DNA of 64,000 nucleotides, taken from NCBI GenBank assembly GCA_018816555.1, contig JAHIVT010000097.1, forward strand, positions 1 to 64,000, written 5' to 3'. Shown piece by piece: positions 16,522 through 26,483 of this stretch. The stretch is from Pseudomonadota bacterium (GTDB taxonomy: Bacteria; Desulfobacterota; Desulfobulbia; Desulfobulbales; SURF-16). Made by a program: the position numbers and the translations under genes. Below the pieces are notes generated by a model. It did no database searches, was not told the DNA's origin, and saw nothing but the letters and a program-made list of their open reading frames with translations. Numbering within the stretch: position 1 is the first letter of the stretch; each line of letters begins with the position of its first letter.

Positions 16522-17262
16522 TCAGCTCGTTTGATTTTTTAAAAGTACCTTTGCCGCCACCTGCCGCCCTGTTTCCGTGAGAAAGGATTTGTCGATAATC
16601 TTGGCAAGATGATCCTGGGGCGACGGTGACTCCTTCTGTGCCTCATCAAGATTGGTGATGAGGTCGGCATCATAGAGCACCTTGAAGTTGCTTGTCTCTT
16701 CCTGCCGCGGCTGGTGGTGATGGCCGATAATATCGCAGACCTCTTCGGTCAACGTCTCATCCGCTCCGAGACGGGTGAGGATCTCCCGGGCCACAGGCGG
16801 TCCCTCCTGGTGCTGGTACCTGGCGGCACTGCTGTTGAACTTTCTTTCCGCCTCCCTGATACCGATATCATGCAGATAGGCGCAGATGAGGACAACGGCC
16901 GGGTCACCCTGTTCGGTACGATTGATCTCTTCAGCATAATGGGCGACCTTGCCGGCATGGCCGATGCGTTTGAAATCCGTGCCGAAATAACGTTTCATCT
17001 CCACCGCCACCCTGTCTTTCAGGGACTGGGTTGCCGTGGTCTTGAGTTCATCGGGCAAGGAGCCGAGACATTGGGCGGCGTGGGGACAATAGGCCGCGCA
17101 GCCGAAATCGATTCGCGGGTTCAGCATGCGGTGGCCGCATGATCTGCATGTTCTGCTGGCATCATCCTTGAAAAACTCAATGGGATGCTGGCACTTGGGG
17201 CATTTCACCTCAAAGATTGCCGCGCTTTCCCAATAGCGGCTGTCCTGTCCTGGGCATTGCAT
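16522..17262 (-). CDS. HD-domain phosphohydrolase with zinc-ribbon N-terminus
   Basis: 246 residues. The N-terminal ~60 residues hold a CPKC / CRSCG ribbon and further cysteines (GCAAYCPHAAQC). The HD domain begins near residue 100: HAGKVAHYAEEI, ICAYLHDIGI (His-Asp), then GHHHQPR and LYDADLIT (metal Asp). HD proteins hydrolyse phosphate esters or nucleotides; the substrate here is unknown. The ribosome binding site is GAGGAGG. Middle gene of hcp-HD-FeS; the conserved neighbourhood suggests a role in nitrosative stress, which is inference. Confidence 0.75.
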   Translation of the reverse strand: MQCPGQDSRYWESAAIFEVKCPKCQHPIEFFKDDASRTCRSCGHRMLNPRIDFGCAAYCPHAAQCLGSLPDELKTTATQSLKDRVAVEMKRYFGTDFKRIGHAGKVAHYAEEINRTEQGDPAVVLICAYLHDIGIREAERKFNSSAARYQHQEGPPVAREILTRLGADETLTEEVCDIIGHHHQPRQEETSNFKVLYDADLITNLDEAQKESPSPQDHLAKIIDKSFLTETGRQVAAKVLLKNQTS

Positions 17263-17322
17263 AACTTGCCTCCTCAGTGAAAAAAGGGGAAGGACGCATC
17301 CCTTCCCCCTGCGCGTTAAAAC

Positions 17323-18951
17323 TTAGCCCAGAATTGCCTTCAGATCCTCATCCGGGGTTGAAATGGGTTTGATGTTGAAGTTTTTCACCAGCACATCAAG
17401 TACATTCGGAGTAACAAAGGCTGGCAGGCTCGGTCCCAGACGGATATCCTGGATGCCCAGATAAAACAGGGTCAGCAGGATGGCCACTGCTTTCTGCTCG
17501 TACCATGACAGAATCATGGAAAGCGGCAGATCATTGACCCCGCAATCAAAGGCGCCGGCCAGGGCCACGGCGATCTGGATGGCGGAATAGGCGTCGTTGC
17601 ACTGTCCCACATCAAGCAGCCGTGGAATACCGCCAATGTCGCCAAGCTGCATGTCAAAAAAGCGGAACTTGCCGCAGGCCAGGGTGAGAACCACGCAGTC
17701 TTTCGGGATTTTTTCAACAATTTCCGTGTAGTAGTTGCGGCCAGGTTTTGCGCCGTCGCAGCCTGCCACCAGGAAGAAATGCCTGATGTCCTTATTTTTT
17801 ACCGCCTCAATTACCTTGTCAGCCACGCCGAGCACTGCATTGCGGGCAAAGCCCACCATGACGCTGCCTTTGTCGGTGTCCGCCGAAAAGCCTTCCATGG
17901 CCAGTGCTTTTTCAATGGCCGGACTGAAATCCTTGCCGGCAATGTGGGTGACCCCGGGCCAGCCCACCAGGCCGGTGGTAAAGATGTTGTCCTTGTAAGT
18001 ATCTTTCGGCCTCTGGATACAGTTGGTGGTCATGACGATGGCTCCGGGGAATTCGGCGAATTCCTTGGCCTGATTCTGCCAGGCGGTGCCGTAATGACCG
18101 TAAAAGTGGGAGTATTTCTTCAGCTCAGGATAGCCGTGGCAGGGCAGCATTTCGCCATGGGTGTAAACATGGATGCCCTTGCCTTCGGTCTGCGCGAGAA
18201 TGGCGGCGAGATCCTTGAGATCATGGCCGGAGACCAGAATGGCCTTGCCCTTTTTGGCGCCAAGGGGAACCGTGGTGGGTACCGGGTGGCCGAATGTGCC
18301 GGTGTTGCCGGCATCCAGCAGCTCCATGGCCCGCAGATTGATTTCCCCGCATTTCAGCACAAGATTGATCCACTCTTCCAGGCTGAGATCGGTGCGCAGG
18401 ATGGAGGCCAGGCCTTCTTCGATAAAGGCATAAACCTTGTCGTCTTCCTGGCCGAGAATTCTGGCATGGTCGGCATAGGCTGCCACACCTTTGAGGCCGA
18501 AGAGCAGAATGTGCTTGAGAGATAAGATGTCAGGGTTCTCATCGCTCGTTGCATTCAGCCCAACTGCCTCACCCTGTTTGATGAGCTCGGCCAGATCCGC
18601 GGCAGGGGTAAAATTTGCCGCGGGCTGGCTGAAATCGCTTTTGCTGCCTGCTGCCTTGATTTTTTCCTGTAACTCTTTTCGGAGTTGCACGGCCTTGTTG
18701 ATCAAGGCCACAAAACGATCGGCATCAAAATTGACATTGGTCAGGGTGGAGAAGGTGGCTTCGCAGATAAAAAGCCCTGTCTCCGGGGTTGATACCCCAC
18801 ATTTCCTTGCTTCCATGGCATAAAGGGAAAGCCCCTGCACGGCATGGATGAGAAGATCCTGCAGCGCGGCGACATCGCCTGTCTTACCGCAGACGCCGAT
18901 TGATGTGCAGGCCTTACCTTTGGCTGTTTGCTCACATTGATAACAAAACAT
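17323..18951 (-). CDS. hcp: Hydroxylamine reductase / hybrid cluster protein, class I
   Basis: 542 residues. N-terminal cysteines 3, 6, 15 and 21 (CYQCEQTAKGKACTSIGVC) have the C-x2-C-x8-C-x5-C spacing of class I Hcp from strict anaerobes. Later ligands of the hybrid Fe-S-O cluster are visible in GHDLKDL, HGEMLPCHGYP, TTNCIQ and VAGCDG/LACGKFRF, and near the end VGQCNDA. Hcp reduces NO (and hydroxylamine in vitro) and protects from nitrosative stress in the cytoplasm. The ribosome binding site is CAGGAGG. First gene of its operon, under a likely FNR/HcpR-type promoter (18997-19038). Confidence 0.97.
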   Translation of the reverse strand: MFCYQCEQTAKGKACTSIGVCGKTGDVAALQDLLIHAVQGLSLYAMEARKCGVSTPETGLFICEATFSTLTNVNFDADRFVALINKAVQLRKELQEKIKAAGSKSDFSQPAANFTPAADLAELIKQGEAVGLNATSDENPDILSLKHILLFGLKGVAAYADHARILGQEDDKVYAFIEEGLASILRTDLSLEEWINLVLKCGEINLRAMELLDAGNTGTFGHPVPTTVPLGAKKGKAILVSGHDLKDLAAILAQTEGKGIHVYTHGEMLPCHGYPELKKYSHFYGHYGTAWQNQAKEFAEFPGAIVMTTNCIQRPKDTYKDNIFTTGLVGWPGVTHIAGKDFSPAIEKALAMEGFSADTDKGSVMVGFARNAVLGVADKVIEAVKNKDIRHFFLVAGCDGAKPGRNYYTEIVEKIPKDCVVLTLACGKFRFFDMQLGDIGGIPRLLDVGQCNDAYSAIQIAVALAGAFDCGVNDLPLSMILSWYEQKAVAILLTLFYLGIQDIRLGPSLPAFVTPNVLDVLVKNFNIKPISTPDEDLKAILG

Positions 18952-18996
18952 GATATTCCTCCTGGTTGAATAGATTTATTGGCTGCTTTTAAGGAG

Positions 18997-19002
18997 ATCT
19001 TA
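18997..19002 (-). promoter_or_regulatory. -10 element of the hcp promoter
   Basis: On the minus strand TGCTAAGAT is an extended -10. It predicts transcription starting near 18990, leaving a ~39-nt leader before hcp. Its distance puts the CRP/FNR-type operator exactly at -41.5. Confidence 0.65.
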
Positions 19003-19024
19003 GCAAAAACAGCAGGAAGCGGCC

Positions 19025-19038
19025 TTGACTTAGGTCAA
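19025..19038 (-). promoter_or_regulatory. HcpR/FNR-family operator upstream of hcp
   Basis: TTGACTTAGGTCAA (plus strand) is a TTGAC-N4-GTCAA inverted repeat of the type assigned to HcpR, the CRP/FNR-family regulator of hcp in sulfate reducers. Twenty-two bases separate it from the -10, placing its centre at -41.5, the class II activator position. The regulator gene is not in the window. Confidence 0.75.
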
Positions 19039-19214
19039 ACTGTAGGTTTTTTGAGGAAAAAAGATTTTTGTGGATAATATGCTGAAATTTCACATAAAAA
19101 ATTGAAAATATTACTGAAGCTGCGGTTTTGTAAGGGTATTTTTTCTTTCTCTGCTATCTTTTTGTAAAAAAAATACGATTAATCGACGAACGGGGTTGTC
19201 GGGGAGGGGGCAGG

Positions 19215-19661
19215 TTAAAAGGTTGCTGGATCCTCGGGAGGCAGTTGCGCTCCGTCAAAGGGGAGAACGCCGATACGCGTCAGAAATTGTTCCAGCTGGG
19301 TGATGACTCTTGCCTGCTCACTGCTTATATCTTCCTCCATAAGTGCCCTGTCCACGGTTTCCTCAATAAATTTCAGATCAAAAGATTTGTCCAGGATGCC
19401 GGCCCTGCGGAGCAGCGAGAAAACGAACCGCTCGTTTTCGAGCTTTTCTTCCCCATTGTCGCCAAGTTCCTGGTGCAGATAGGTGAGGATATACCAGCGC
19501 ATGGCGGAAAGGAGCGCGTCATAAAGAGTGGCAAGTCCGGTTCCGGCCTTATTATCCCGCATCCTCCGCACCCCGCAGCGCCAATGGAGCTTACAGCGCA
19601 GAAGCAGTGCGTCAACCTTGCTCATTTTGGTTTCATCCATCAGGCCGAAATGGGGACTCAT
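19215..19661 (-). CDS. Conserved-looking helical protein of unknown function
   Basis: 148 residues from an ATG with AGGAG eight bases upstream (a TTG directly before it is unlikely). The segments RCKLHWRCGVRRMRDNKAG and LYDALLSAMRWYI look like amphipathic helices; no signal peptide, membrane span or cofactor motif is seen. I do not recognise a named family with confidence. It lies alone on the minus strand, downstream of hcp's divergent region and 339 bp from guanine deaminase, with no terminator seen. Confidence 0.6.
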   Translation of the reverse strand: MSPHFGLMDETKMSKVDALLLRCKLHWRCGVRRMRDNKAGTGLATLYDALLSAMRWYILTYLHQELGDNGEEKLENERFVFSLLRRAGILDKSFDLKFIEETVDRALMEEDISSEQARVITQLEQFLTRIGVLPFDGAQLPPEDPATF

Positions 19662-20000
19662 CAAGGATTCTCCTGTTTTTTTAAATAAAGAGGGGGAGAA
19701 GAAAAAACAGTAAAACTACTCCAATTTAGTGGTTATTTGTTTATTTTCAATAAATCGGTCAAGGAGGCGTGCTGGGAAAATCGAGAGATAATCAATACCC
19801 TAATTGTTGCGGTAACTGTTTGTCAAATCATTTAGGCACAATCGGTTAAAAATGCGTGCAGAGGCAACATCATCTTTGCCGACTGGTTCTGCTATGGGCC
19901 GCTCCATGCCGCTTGACAAGCCCGGGCCTCGAATCAGCGACAGGTGATTGAAGGTGAGAGGAGGGCAGCTGACCAATGGGAAGAAAACTTTAGGTATCAG
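19662..20000. other. 339-bp gap without a gene
   Basis: No open frame, RNA gene or clear repeat. On the minus strand TTGACC followed 17-18 bp later by CAAATA (about 19731-19772 region) is a weak candidate promoter for the unknown helical gene. Confidence 0.3.
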
Positions 20001-20468
20001 CTAATAGATTATTTTGGTATCAAGCTTTGCCCACTGTTTGAAAACCGATAGGGCCTCTGGGCGCATTACTTGCTCCATGGGCATTTTTCTGTCATCAGGC
20101 TGCCGAAGGAGTTCCTGGTAGAGAAAGTCATCTACAAAACCAAGATCAGCAGCATCCTTTCTGCCTGCTGCATAATAGATTTTGTCGATGCCGGCCCAGT
20201 AAAGGGCGGAAAGGCACATGGGACAAGGTTCACAGTTGACGTATATGGAGCAGCCGGCAAGACTGTAGTCCTTTAATTTGCGGCAGGCCTTGCGGATGGC
20301 AACCATCTCGGCATGGCAGGTAGGGTCATTGTTTTTCAATACCTGGTTCCAACCCCTGGCGATGATCCTCCCGTCGCGCACGATAACAGCTCCGAAAGGG
20401 CCGCCTTCGCCTTGAAAAGATTTTTCCCTGGAAAGTCTGATTGCCTCATGCATGAAGTCAGGATTCAC
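20001..20468 (-). CDS. guaD: Guanine deaminase-type nucleoside/base deaminase
   Basis: 155 residues, cytidine-deaminase fold. Zinc and catalytic motifs: CHAEMVAIRKA (His ligand, Glu proton shuttle) and CEPCPMC (two Cys ligands). The segment DAADLGFVDDFLYQEL and overall length fit the small domain-swapped guanine deaminases of the B. subtilis GuaD type better than the tRNA deaminase TadA. It converts guanine to xanthine. The start appears to be GTG with GAGAGGA upstream at rather long spacing (11 bases). Confidence 0.8.
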   Translation of the reverse strand: MNPDFMHEAIRLSREKSFQGEGGPFGAVIVRDGRIIARGWNQVLKNNDPTCHAEMVAIRKACRKLKDYSLAGCSIYVNCEPCPMCLSALYWAGIDKIYYAAGRKDAADLGFVDDFLYQELLRQPDDRKMPMEQVMRPEALSVFKQWAKLDTKIIY

Positions 20469-20688
20469 AATAATTAATTCCTCTCATAAAAAAATGGCCG
20501 GATGAAACAGGTAAGCGGTTCCTGAAATGCCTGTTACGCCTCTCTTTTCCATTTGCTGATAAAATATACCGCGAATGAGGATTGCGTTATAGGAAAATCT
20601 GGCTTAACTTGTTGTCGGTATTTTTCATAATGAATTGCGCAGCGCTGTTTCCTATTTGCGCAAGTAAAACTCACAAGAGATCACAGCA

Positions 20689-21285
20689 TTGGATTATTTT
20701 TTTATCATTATCGCCTATCTTATCGGTTCCATACCGTTTGGCCTCCTGCTTGGTAAATTGGCCGGTATCGATGTGCGTAAAGACGGCAGCGGCAATATCG
20801 GCGCAACCAATGTCAGCCGACTGCTGGGGAAAAAAATCGGAGCCGTTACCTTGCTGCTTGATGCGGCCAAAGGTTTGCTGCCCATGGTTGCGGCCTCCGC
20901 CATGGGGTTTGAGCAGCATATCGTCATGCTCTGCGGCGCCGCGGCTTTCATCGGTCATCTGTTCCCGCTTTATCTCCGGTTCCGGGGCGGCAAAGGAGTG
21001 GCCACAGCCCTGGGAATATTTCTCTATCTTTCCCCTTTGGCACTGCTTATCTGCGCAGCTGCCTTTTTTGCGGCAGTATTTCTTTCGGGATTTGTTTCAC
21101 TGGGATCGCTTATTGCCGCAGGTCTGATGCCTGTTGCGGTTTTTTTTCAACAGGGAAGCGGCAGCTGTTTTTATCTGGCCATTTTTGTCAGTCTGCTCAT
21201 CTGGATCAAACACAGGAGCAACATTATCCGGCTGATCCATGGCGAGGAAAAGAGCTGGAAAAAGAAGAAAGAGTCTGAGATATGA
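20689..21285 (+). CDS. plsY: Acyl-phosphate:glycerol-3-phosphate acyltransferase PlsY
   Basis: 198 residues, integral membrane protein with about five to seven hydrophobic segments. Family motifs are present: GSIPFG, DGSGNIGATNVSR, DAAKG, GHLFPLYLRFRGGKGVATALG. It makes lysophosphatidic acid from acyl-phosphate, the first step of phospholipid synthesis. The start is TTG at 20689; no ATG fits, because the first motif follows at once. The 3' end overlaps the J-protein gene by 4 bp. Confidence 0.95.
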   Translation: MDYFFIIIAYLIGSIPFGLLLGKLAGIDVRKDGSGNIGATNVSRLLGKKIGAVTLLLDAAKGLLPMVAASAMGFEQHIVMLCGAAAFIGHLFPLYLRFRGGKGVATALGIFLYLSPLALLICAAAFFAAVFLSGFVSLGSLIAAGLMPVAVFFQQGSGSCFYLAIFVSLLIWIKHRSNIIRLIHGEEKSWKKKKESEI

Positions 21286-21602
21286 CCAAAAAAGACTGGG
21301 AAAAAATAGTGGCGGCCAGGGACCTGCTCGGCCTTGAAGAAAAGGCAACCCTTGGGGAAATTAAGAAGGCTTATCGCAGGATGTCGAAAAAGCATCACCC
21401 TGACCTGGCGGAAGGCAGGACATCTGCTCAACGTGCGGTGGCCATGCATGAGATCACTGCAGCCTATCAGGTGCTGCTGTCCTATTGCCAGAATTACCGC
21501 TTCCCCCTGGTGATGCAGCAGGACACCCTGGACGCCGAAGACTGGTGGATGGACCGTTTCGGTCAGGACCCCTTATGGGGGAAGCGGGACGATGACAGTT
21601 AG
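21282..21602 (+). CDS. Small J-domain protein
   Basis: 106 residues. A J-domain fills ~8-75: RDLLGLEEKATLGEIKKAYR, then KKHHPDLAEG with the essential HPD tripeptide. No Gly/Phe, zinc or client-binding region follows, only ~30 residues including DWWMDRFGQDPLWG. It should stimulate a DnaK ATPase for a special client. Overlaps plsY (ATGA) and converges with the foldase gene, three bases between the two stops. Confidence 0.85.
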   Translation: MTKKDWEKIVAARDLLGLEEKATLGEIKKAYRRMSKKHHPDLAEGRTSAQRAVAMHEITAAYQVLLSYCQNYRFPLVMQQDTLDAEDWWMDRFGQDPLWGKRDDDS

Positions 21603-21605
21603 GAA

Positions 21606-23489
21606 TTAGTTCAGGTACTTCTCATTAATCGTTATCTTCCCGCTTTTGGTGAGATAATCGATCCAGGCATCCATCAGTTCCTTCTTTTTTTCCGCAGCCA
21701 GCTGCGCTTCAAAAACCTTTCTTGCCTGCTCGTCGTTGTCACCGACGTCTTTCTTGTCCTTAAAGCGGCAGATATAAAAGACGTTGTCCGCGGCAATTAT
21801 CTTATCCGGATAGGGTGAGTCTGCATTAAGTGTGAGGCCCACCGCGATAACATCCTGCGGCAGATCCTTGCTCGTTCTTTTAGTGCGGGAAAAGTATTCC
21901 GAAGCGTGTACCGTCAAACCTTTTTCCTGGATTTTTTGCGAAAAATCAAGATTTTCCCCATCCCGCAGGGCGGCAAGAGTTTCTTCGGCATCCTTCTGGC
22001 TCAGGGTTTTGGCCTCAGCGGTGATAAAGTCTTTTTCCACCTGCTCTTTCACCTCGGCCAAGGCAGGGATCGCCGGTTCTTTTCTGTCTTCAACAAATAA
22101 AATGGTATAGCCTTCCGGGCTGTCGATAATGGAACTCAGTTCCCCTTTTTTCAGAGAGAAAGCCGTATCAAGGACCGTAGGTTCGTTGGCCAGGGCCGCA
22201 GGAGGAGCAGCCTGGGTGAAAAAGTCGGTTTGCGAGAGCGTTACCTTAAAATTTTCAGCATATTTTGCCAGACTGCCGGCAAAAATAATTTTTTCATATG
22301 CCTCATTAGCCTTTTCAAAGGCGTTGTTCAAGGCCTGCTGTTTTTTCAATTTGCTTTCAATGGAGCTTTTGGCACCAGTCAGAGGGGTGATGTTGGCCGG
22401 TTGAATGTCTTCAAGCTTAATGATATGAAAGCCGAACTGCGTTTCAACGATATCGCTGATCTCTCCTTTCTGCAGGCCGAAGGCGGCATCTTCAAAGGGT
22501 TTCACCATCTGCCCGCGGCCAAAAAAACCGAGATCCCCGCCCTGGGTGGCAGAACCGTCTTCGGAATATTGTCGGGCCAGGGCGGCGAAATCTTCGCCGG
22601 CTTTGGCTTTGGCCAGGATTTTTTCAATTTCCGCCCGGCGTGTCTGCTTGTCCTGTTCGGTCGTTTTCAATATGATATGAAGGGCGCGCCGTTTTTCCAG
22701 CTGACCGAATTCTTCCTGATGACTTTTGTAGTAATTTTCGATCTCTTCCGCCGGGACAGTGATTTTGTCCATTTGGTCCTTGAGCAGAAAGGAGAGGTAT
22801 TTGATTTTCGCCTGGGGCTGGGTCATGTATTTCTCTTTATTTTTCTCAAAATACTGGGCCAACAGCTCGTCGGATACGCTAACCTTGCCGGTGTAATTTT
22901 CCGGTTTAAATACGGCATAATCGAGTCGGGTTTCACTGTTGTCAAAACGGAAGCGATCATCCAGTTCTTTAGGCGTGACCAGAGCAAATGAAGCAAGGCC
23001 GGAGCCGACCTTTGTCAGCAGCAGATCACTTTGCAGACCTGCTTCAAATTTTGTCGGAGTCAGGCGGGAACCCTTCAGAACCTCTCTGTAACGTGTTACG
23101 TCAAAAACACCGTTGTTCTGGAAAACGGTCATTTCTTTAATGGCGTTCTGGATTTCATTACTGCTGACATAAATGCCCATCTCTTGCCCGCCCTGCTGCA
23201 GAAGAGATTTCTGGATCAGCTCATGGACCACCTGCTTTTTCAGGTTGAGAGACTCCACGAAACCTTTGGGCAGGCTGCCGCCGAACTGAGCGCGTAAATT
23301 GTCCATGGTGCGTTGAAAAGCCTGATCAAACTCCTGCAGGGTAATAGGCTCACCATTGACGGTGGCCACTGCATTCAGGGCACCCTTATTTTTGCCGCCA
23401 ACTCCCCAGAAGACAAAAACAACGATTATGACAAGCACGGTAGCCTGCAGATAGGGTGACTGTGCTTTCCGGCGTAAAAGGTCAAGCAT
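21606..23489 (-). CDS. ppiD: Membrane-anchored peptidyl-prolyl isomerase (PpiD/SurA type)
   Basis: 627 residues. A short cytoplasmic tail and one transmembrane helix (~15-31, [15 protein letters not shown]) precede a SurA-like N-terminal chaperone region (~40-190). A parvulin domain lies at ~255-360 ([39 protein letters not shown]). A second, degenerate parvulin-like region follows (~430-480). This is the PpiD layout; it assists folding of exported proteins in the periplasm. Next gene upstream is polA, 128 bp away. Confidence 0.9.
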   Translation of the reverse strand: MLDLLRRKAQSPYLQATVLVIIVVFVFWGVGGKNKGALNAVATVNGEPITLQEFDQAFQRTMDNLRAQFGGSLPKGFVESLNLKKQVVHELIQKSLLQQGGQEMGIYVSSNEIQNAIKEMTVFQNNGVFDVTRYREVLKGSRLTPTKFEAGLQSDLLLTKVGSGLASFALVTPKELDDRFRFDNSETRLDYAVFKPENYTGKVSVSDELLAQYFEKNKEKYMTQPQAKIKYLSFLLKDQMDKITVPAEEIENYYKSHQEEFGQLEKRRALHIILKTTEQDKQTRRAEIEKILAKAKAGEDFAALARQYSEDGSATQGGDLGFFGRGQMVKPFEDAAFGLQKGEISDIVETQFGFHIIKLEDIQPANITPLTGAKSSIESKLKKQQALNNAFEKANEAYEKIIFAGSLAKYAENFKVTLSQTDFFTQAAPPAALANEPTVLDTAFSLKKGELSSIIDSPEGYTILFVEDRKEPAIPALAEVKEQVEKDFITAEAKTLSQKDAEETLAALRDGENLDFSQKIQEKGLTVHASEYFSRTKRTSKDLPQDVIAVGLTLNADSPYPDKIIAADNVFYICRFKDKKDVGDNDEQARKVFEAQLAAEKKKELMDAWIDYLTKSGKITINEKYLN

Positions 23490-23617
23490 GGGTACGGCTC
23501 CTTCTATGTAAAAAGGTGTTAAGTATAAAGAAGATATGCGCTGGCTGGAAAGTGCCGAAACTGCGGGGAGGCATCTCCAATCTCAATTAATTAGCCATGA
23601 GCGCCGGCAAATGTCAA

Positions 23618-26299
23618 TTATTTCGTTGCAGCAAGGTTAGGCCCACAGGAAAGATTCACCACCAGCGGCACGGCGAGCTCATGGACGTTTTCCATGGCTT
23701 CCTTTACCAGGGCGGTGGTAGTTTCCAGTTCAGCCAGGGGCACTTCAAAAATAAGTTCATCGTGAATCTGCAGCAGTAATTCACTCTTCAGCGCTCGTTC
23801 GCGCAGTAGTTGGTCAGCGCGGATGGTGGCGAGTTTGATGATATCTGCGGCGGTCCCCTGAATCGGGGTGTTCAGGGCCGCACGCTCGGCAAATTCTCTG
23901 ATAGTCTTGTTGCTGTTTTGTATGTCCGGCAGGATGCGGCGGCGATGGAAAAGGGTGGTGACATAGCCGTCCTGCCGGGCCTGCTCAATAATTTCCTTCA
24001 TGAACCTTTTCACGCCACGGTACAGATCAAAATAGCGGTTGATAAATGTTTGGGCTTCCTTGCGGCTGATGTTGAGCTGACCAGCCAGACCAAAAGCACT
24101 CATGCCGTAAACGATGCCGAAGTTGATGCTTTTTGCTACCCGCCGCATCTGGGGAGTGATGAGTGAAGGATGGACCCGGAAAATTTCTGCCGCCGTCTGG
24201 TTGTGGACATCTTTCCCCGATATAAAAGCTGCAATCAGGGCCTCATCCCTTGAATAGTGGGCCAATACCCTGAGGTCGATCTGGGAGTAGTCAGCCGCCA
24301 GCAGGGTATGGCCCGGGGAGGCAATGAAGGCCTCCCTGATGCGCTGGCCTTCGCTGGTGCGGATGGGAATGTTCTGCAGGTTGGGATTGCTGCTGCTCAG
24401 CCGGCCCGTGGCAGTGACGGTCTGGTTGAATGAGGTGTGCACCCGGCCTGTACGCGGGTGGATCAGGCCGGCCAGTTTATCGATATAGGTGGATTTCAGC
24501 TTGCTGATGGTGCGGTGTTCAAGCAGGGCAGCAGGCAATTCATGAAAGGCGGAGAGTTTTTCCAGCACCTTGACGTCCGTGGAGTAGCCTGTTTTGGTCT
24601 TGCGGCCCATGGGCAGTTTTAATTTTTCAAAGAGAATGGTGCCCAGTTGTTTCGGAGAATTGATGTTGAATTCTTCGCCTGCCAGGGAAAAAATTTTTTC
24701 AGACAGCATGGCAAGTTGGGCGGCAAATTCTGCCGACAAGGCGGAGAGCATGCCTGGATTGACCAGGATGCCGATCTCCTCCATTCTGGCCAGGATGGGC
24801 ACCAGAGGCATTTCCAGTTGGATAAAAAGATCCCACAAATCTAGCTTCTGCAGTTGCGGTTCGAAGAGTTGCCAGAGCAAAAACGTGGAGAAGGCATCCT
24901 CGCAGGAGTAATCTTTGGCTGCCTGCAGGGAAACGAAACGGAAAGCATCCGGTCGTTTGTCGTTTGTCGTGACCTGGGCAAAGGATGTCATGCTGGCATT
25001 GAGATGTTCCACGGTCAGGTCGTCAAGTTTATGGCTGCGCCGGGTGGGATCAAGCAGGTACGAGGCGATCATGGTATCCCGCAGGGGACCCTGGAGCAGC
25101 AGCCCGTGCTGTTTGAGAATCTGCAGGTCATATTTAAGGTTATGGCCGATTTTTGTCAATTTTTGATCTTCGAGCAAGGGGCGCAGGCAGGAAAAGACCT
25201 CTTCCAGGCTGAGCTGGCCGGATACAAGCTTGCCGTTCTCATCCTGGTGCCCGATGGGGACATACCAGGACTTTTTGTCGTCGGCGCAGAGGGAAATGCC
25301 AACCAGTTCGGCCGTAAGCGGATCAAGTGAGGTGGTTTCGGTGTCAAGTGCCAGCAGCGGATTCTTGTGCAGCATGGTACAGATATCCCGCAGCTGCTGC
25401 AGGGATTGCACCAGGGTAAAACCCTTGGTATCCATGGGCTCGGTCGGTGTCTGGTTTTTTAGAAGCCTGGTGAACTCAAGCTCGCGGTAAAGAGCTTGCA
25501 AAGCCTGCTGGTCCGGTTGCAACAGCCGATATTTTTCAATGTCTTCCGGTACCGGCAGATCACTTTTCAGGGCGATCAGTTTTTGTGACAGAAATGCCTG
25601 GTCCCGGAAGGTGATAAGCTTTTCCTTAAGTTTTTTCTGGGAGAGCTGCTCGATATTCTGATAGAGACCGGCCAGACTGCCGAAATCATTAATGAGTTTT
25701 TCCGCTGTTTTCGGACCCACGCCGGGAACACCCGGCACATTATCCGAGCTGTCGCCGATCAGGGCAAAGAGATCATTGAGTTTTTCCGGGCCGACGTTAT
25801 ATTTGGCAGCAACCGCCTCCGGGTCCATCATTTTGTCGGACATGGGATCCCAGACAACGATGCCCGGGCCTACGAGCTGGAGAAGATCTTTGTCGCCGGA
25901 AACAATGATGACGTGGTGGCCGTTTGCCGCAAGCCACAATGCCGCGGAGGCGATCAGGTCGTCCGCCTCAAACCCTTCCATCTCCAGGCCGGGGATATTG
26001 AAGGCCTGGGCGATTTTTCTGATATAAGGAATCTGGCAGACAAGGTCGTCAGGCATGGGCGGCCGATTCGCCTTGTAGGCCTCATATATGGTATGCCGGA
26101 AGGTCGGGCCCTTGAGGTCAAAGGCCATGGCCATATAGGTGGGATTTTTTTCGCGCATGACTCTGAGCAGGATGTTGGTGAACCCGTATATTGCATGGGT
26201 CGGCATCCCTTTGCTGTTTGACAGGGGGGCGATGGCGTGATAAGCGCGGTAAATATAGGCGCTGCCGTCAACAAGATAAACAGAGTCTTGATTTTTCAT
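23618..26299 (-). CDS. polA: DNA polymerase I
   Basis: 893 residues. The 5'-3' exonuclease domain fills the first ~290 (YLVDGSAYIYRAYHA, FEADDLIA, GDKDLLQLV, GVPGVGPKTAEKL). The 3'-5' exonuclease domain keeps its acidic residues (LALDTETTSLDP, IGHNLKYDLQIL, DTMIASYLLDP, YSCEDA), so proofreading is probably active. The polymerase domain has motif A (LLAADYSQIDLRVLAHYS), the O helix (RRVAKSINFGIVYGMS) and motif C (QIHDELIFE). The ATG at 26299 fits the family start; a TTG 36 bp upstream adds twelve residues. Confidence 0.97.
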   Translation of the reverse strand: MKNQDSVYLVDGSAYIYRAYHAIAPLSNSKGMPTHAIYGFTNILLRVMREKNPTYMAMAFDLKGPTFRHTIYEAYKANRPPMPDDLVCQIPYIRKIAQAFNIPGLEMEGFEADDLIASAALWLAANGHHVIIVSGDKDLLQLVGPGIVVWDPMSDKMMDPEAVAAKYNVGPEKLNDLFALIGDSSDNVPGVPGVGPKTAEKLINDFGSLAGLYQNIEQLSQKKLKEKLITFRDQAFLSQKLIALKSDLPVPEDIEKYRLLQPDQQALQALYRELEFTRLLKNQTPTEPMDTKGFTLVQSLQQLRDICTMLHKNPLLALDTETTSLDPLTAELVGISLCADDKKSWYVPIGHQDENGKLVSGQLSLEEVFSCLRPLLEDQKLTKIGHNLKYDLQILKQHGLLLQGPLRDTMIASYLLDPTRRSHKLDDLTVEHLNASMTSFAQVTTNDKRPDAFRFVSLQAAKDYSCEDAFSTFLLWQLFEPQLQKLDLWDLFIQLEMPLVPILARMEEIGILVNPGMLSALSAEFAAQLAMLSEKIFSLAGEEFNINSPKQLGTILFEKLKLPMGRKTKTGYSTDVKVLEKLSAFHELPAALLEHRTISKLKSTYIDKLAGLIHPRTGRVHTSFNQTVTATGRLSSSNPNLQNIPIRTSEGQRIREAFIASPGHTLLAADYSQIDLRVLAHYSRDEALIAAFISGKDVHNQTAAEIFRVHPSLITPQMRRVAKSINFGIVYGMSAFGLAGQLNISRKEAQTFINRYFDLYRGVKRFMKEIIEQARQDGYVTTLFHRRRILPDIQNSNKTIREFAERAALNTPIQGTAADIIKLATIRADQLLRERALKSELLLQIHDELIFEVPLAELETTTALVKEAMENVHELAVPLVVNLSCGPNLAATK

Positions 26300-26483
26300 G
26301 GCCGGCACTCTAACAGGCGGGGATTTTTTTGGCAATAAATTGGCAATAAAAGTGGGGTGCGAACTTTTTTTTTAAGTTTGTGAAAAAAAGGTCGATATGG
26401 TAATTAGAAGAGCGTATGTAACTGACGAGAAAAAGTCTTAATATCCCTATTAACAAGGGCGTAAAGGTGGACAGGAGCTGATC

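Noticed and set aside
17779-18525. Long plus-strand open frame opposite hcp
   Set aside because: Hcp on the minus strand has all cluster ligands; the opposite frame is a by-product of GC-rich codon use.
19069-19077. TGTGGATAA, a perfect DnaA box on the minus strand
   Set aside because: A single box in the hcp upstream region, with no cluster, no AT-rich unwinding element and no dnaA/dnaN; chance is likely.
20582-21127. 181-codon open frame overlapping plsY
   Set aside because: It is in another frame over the clearly conserved PlsY sequence; its product is not a recognisable protein.
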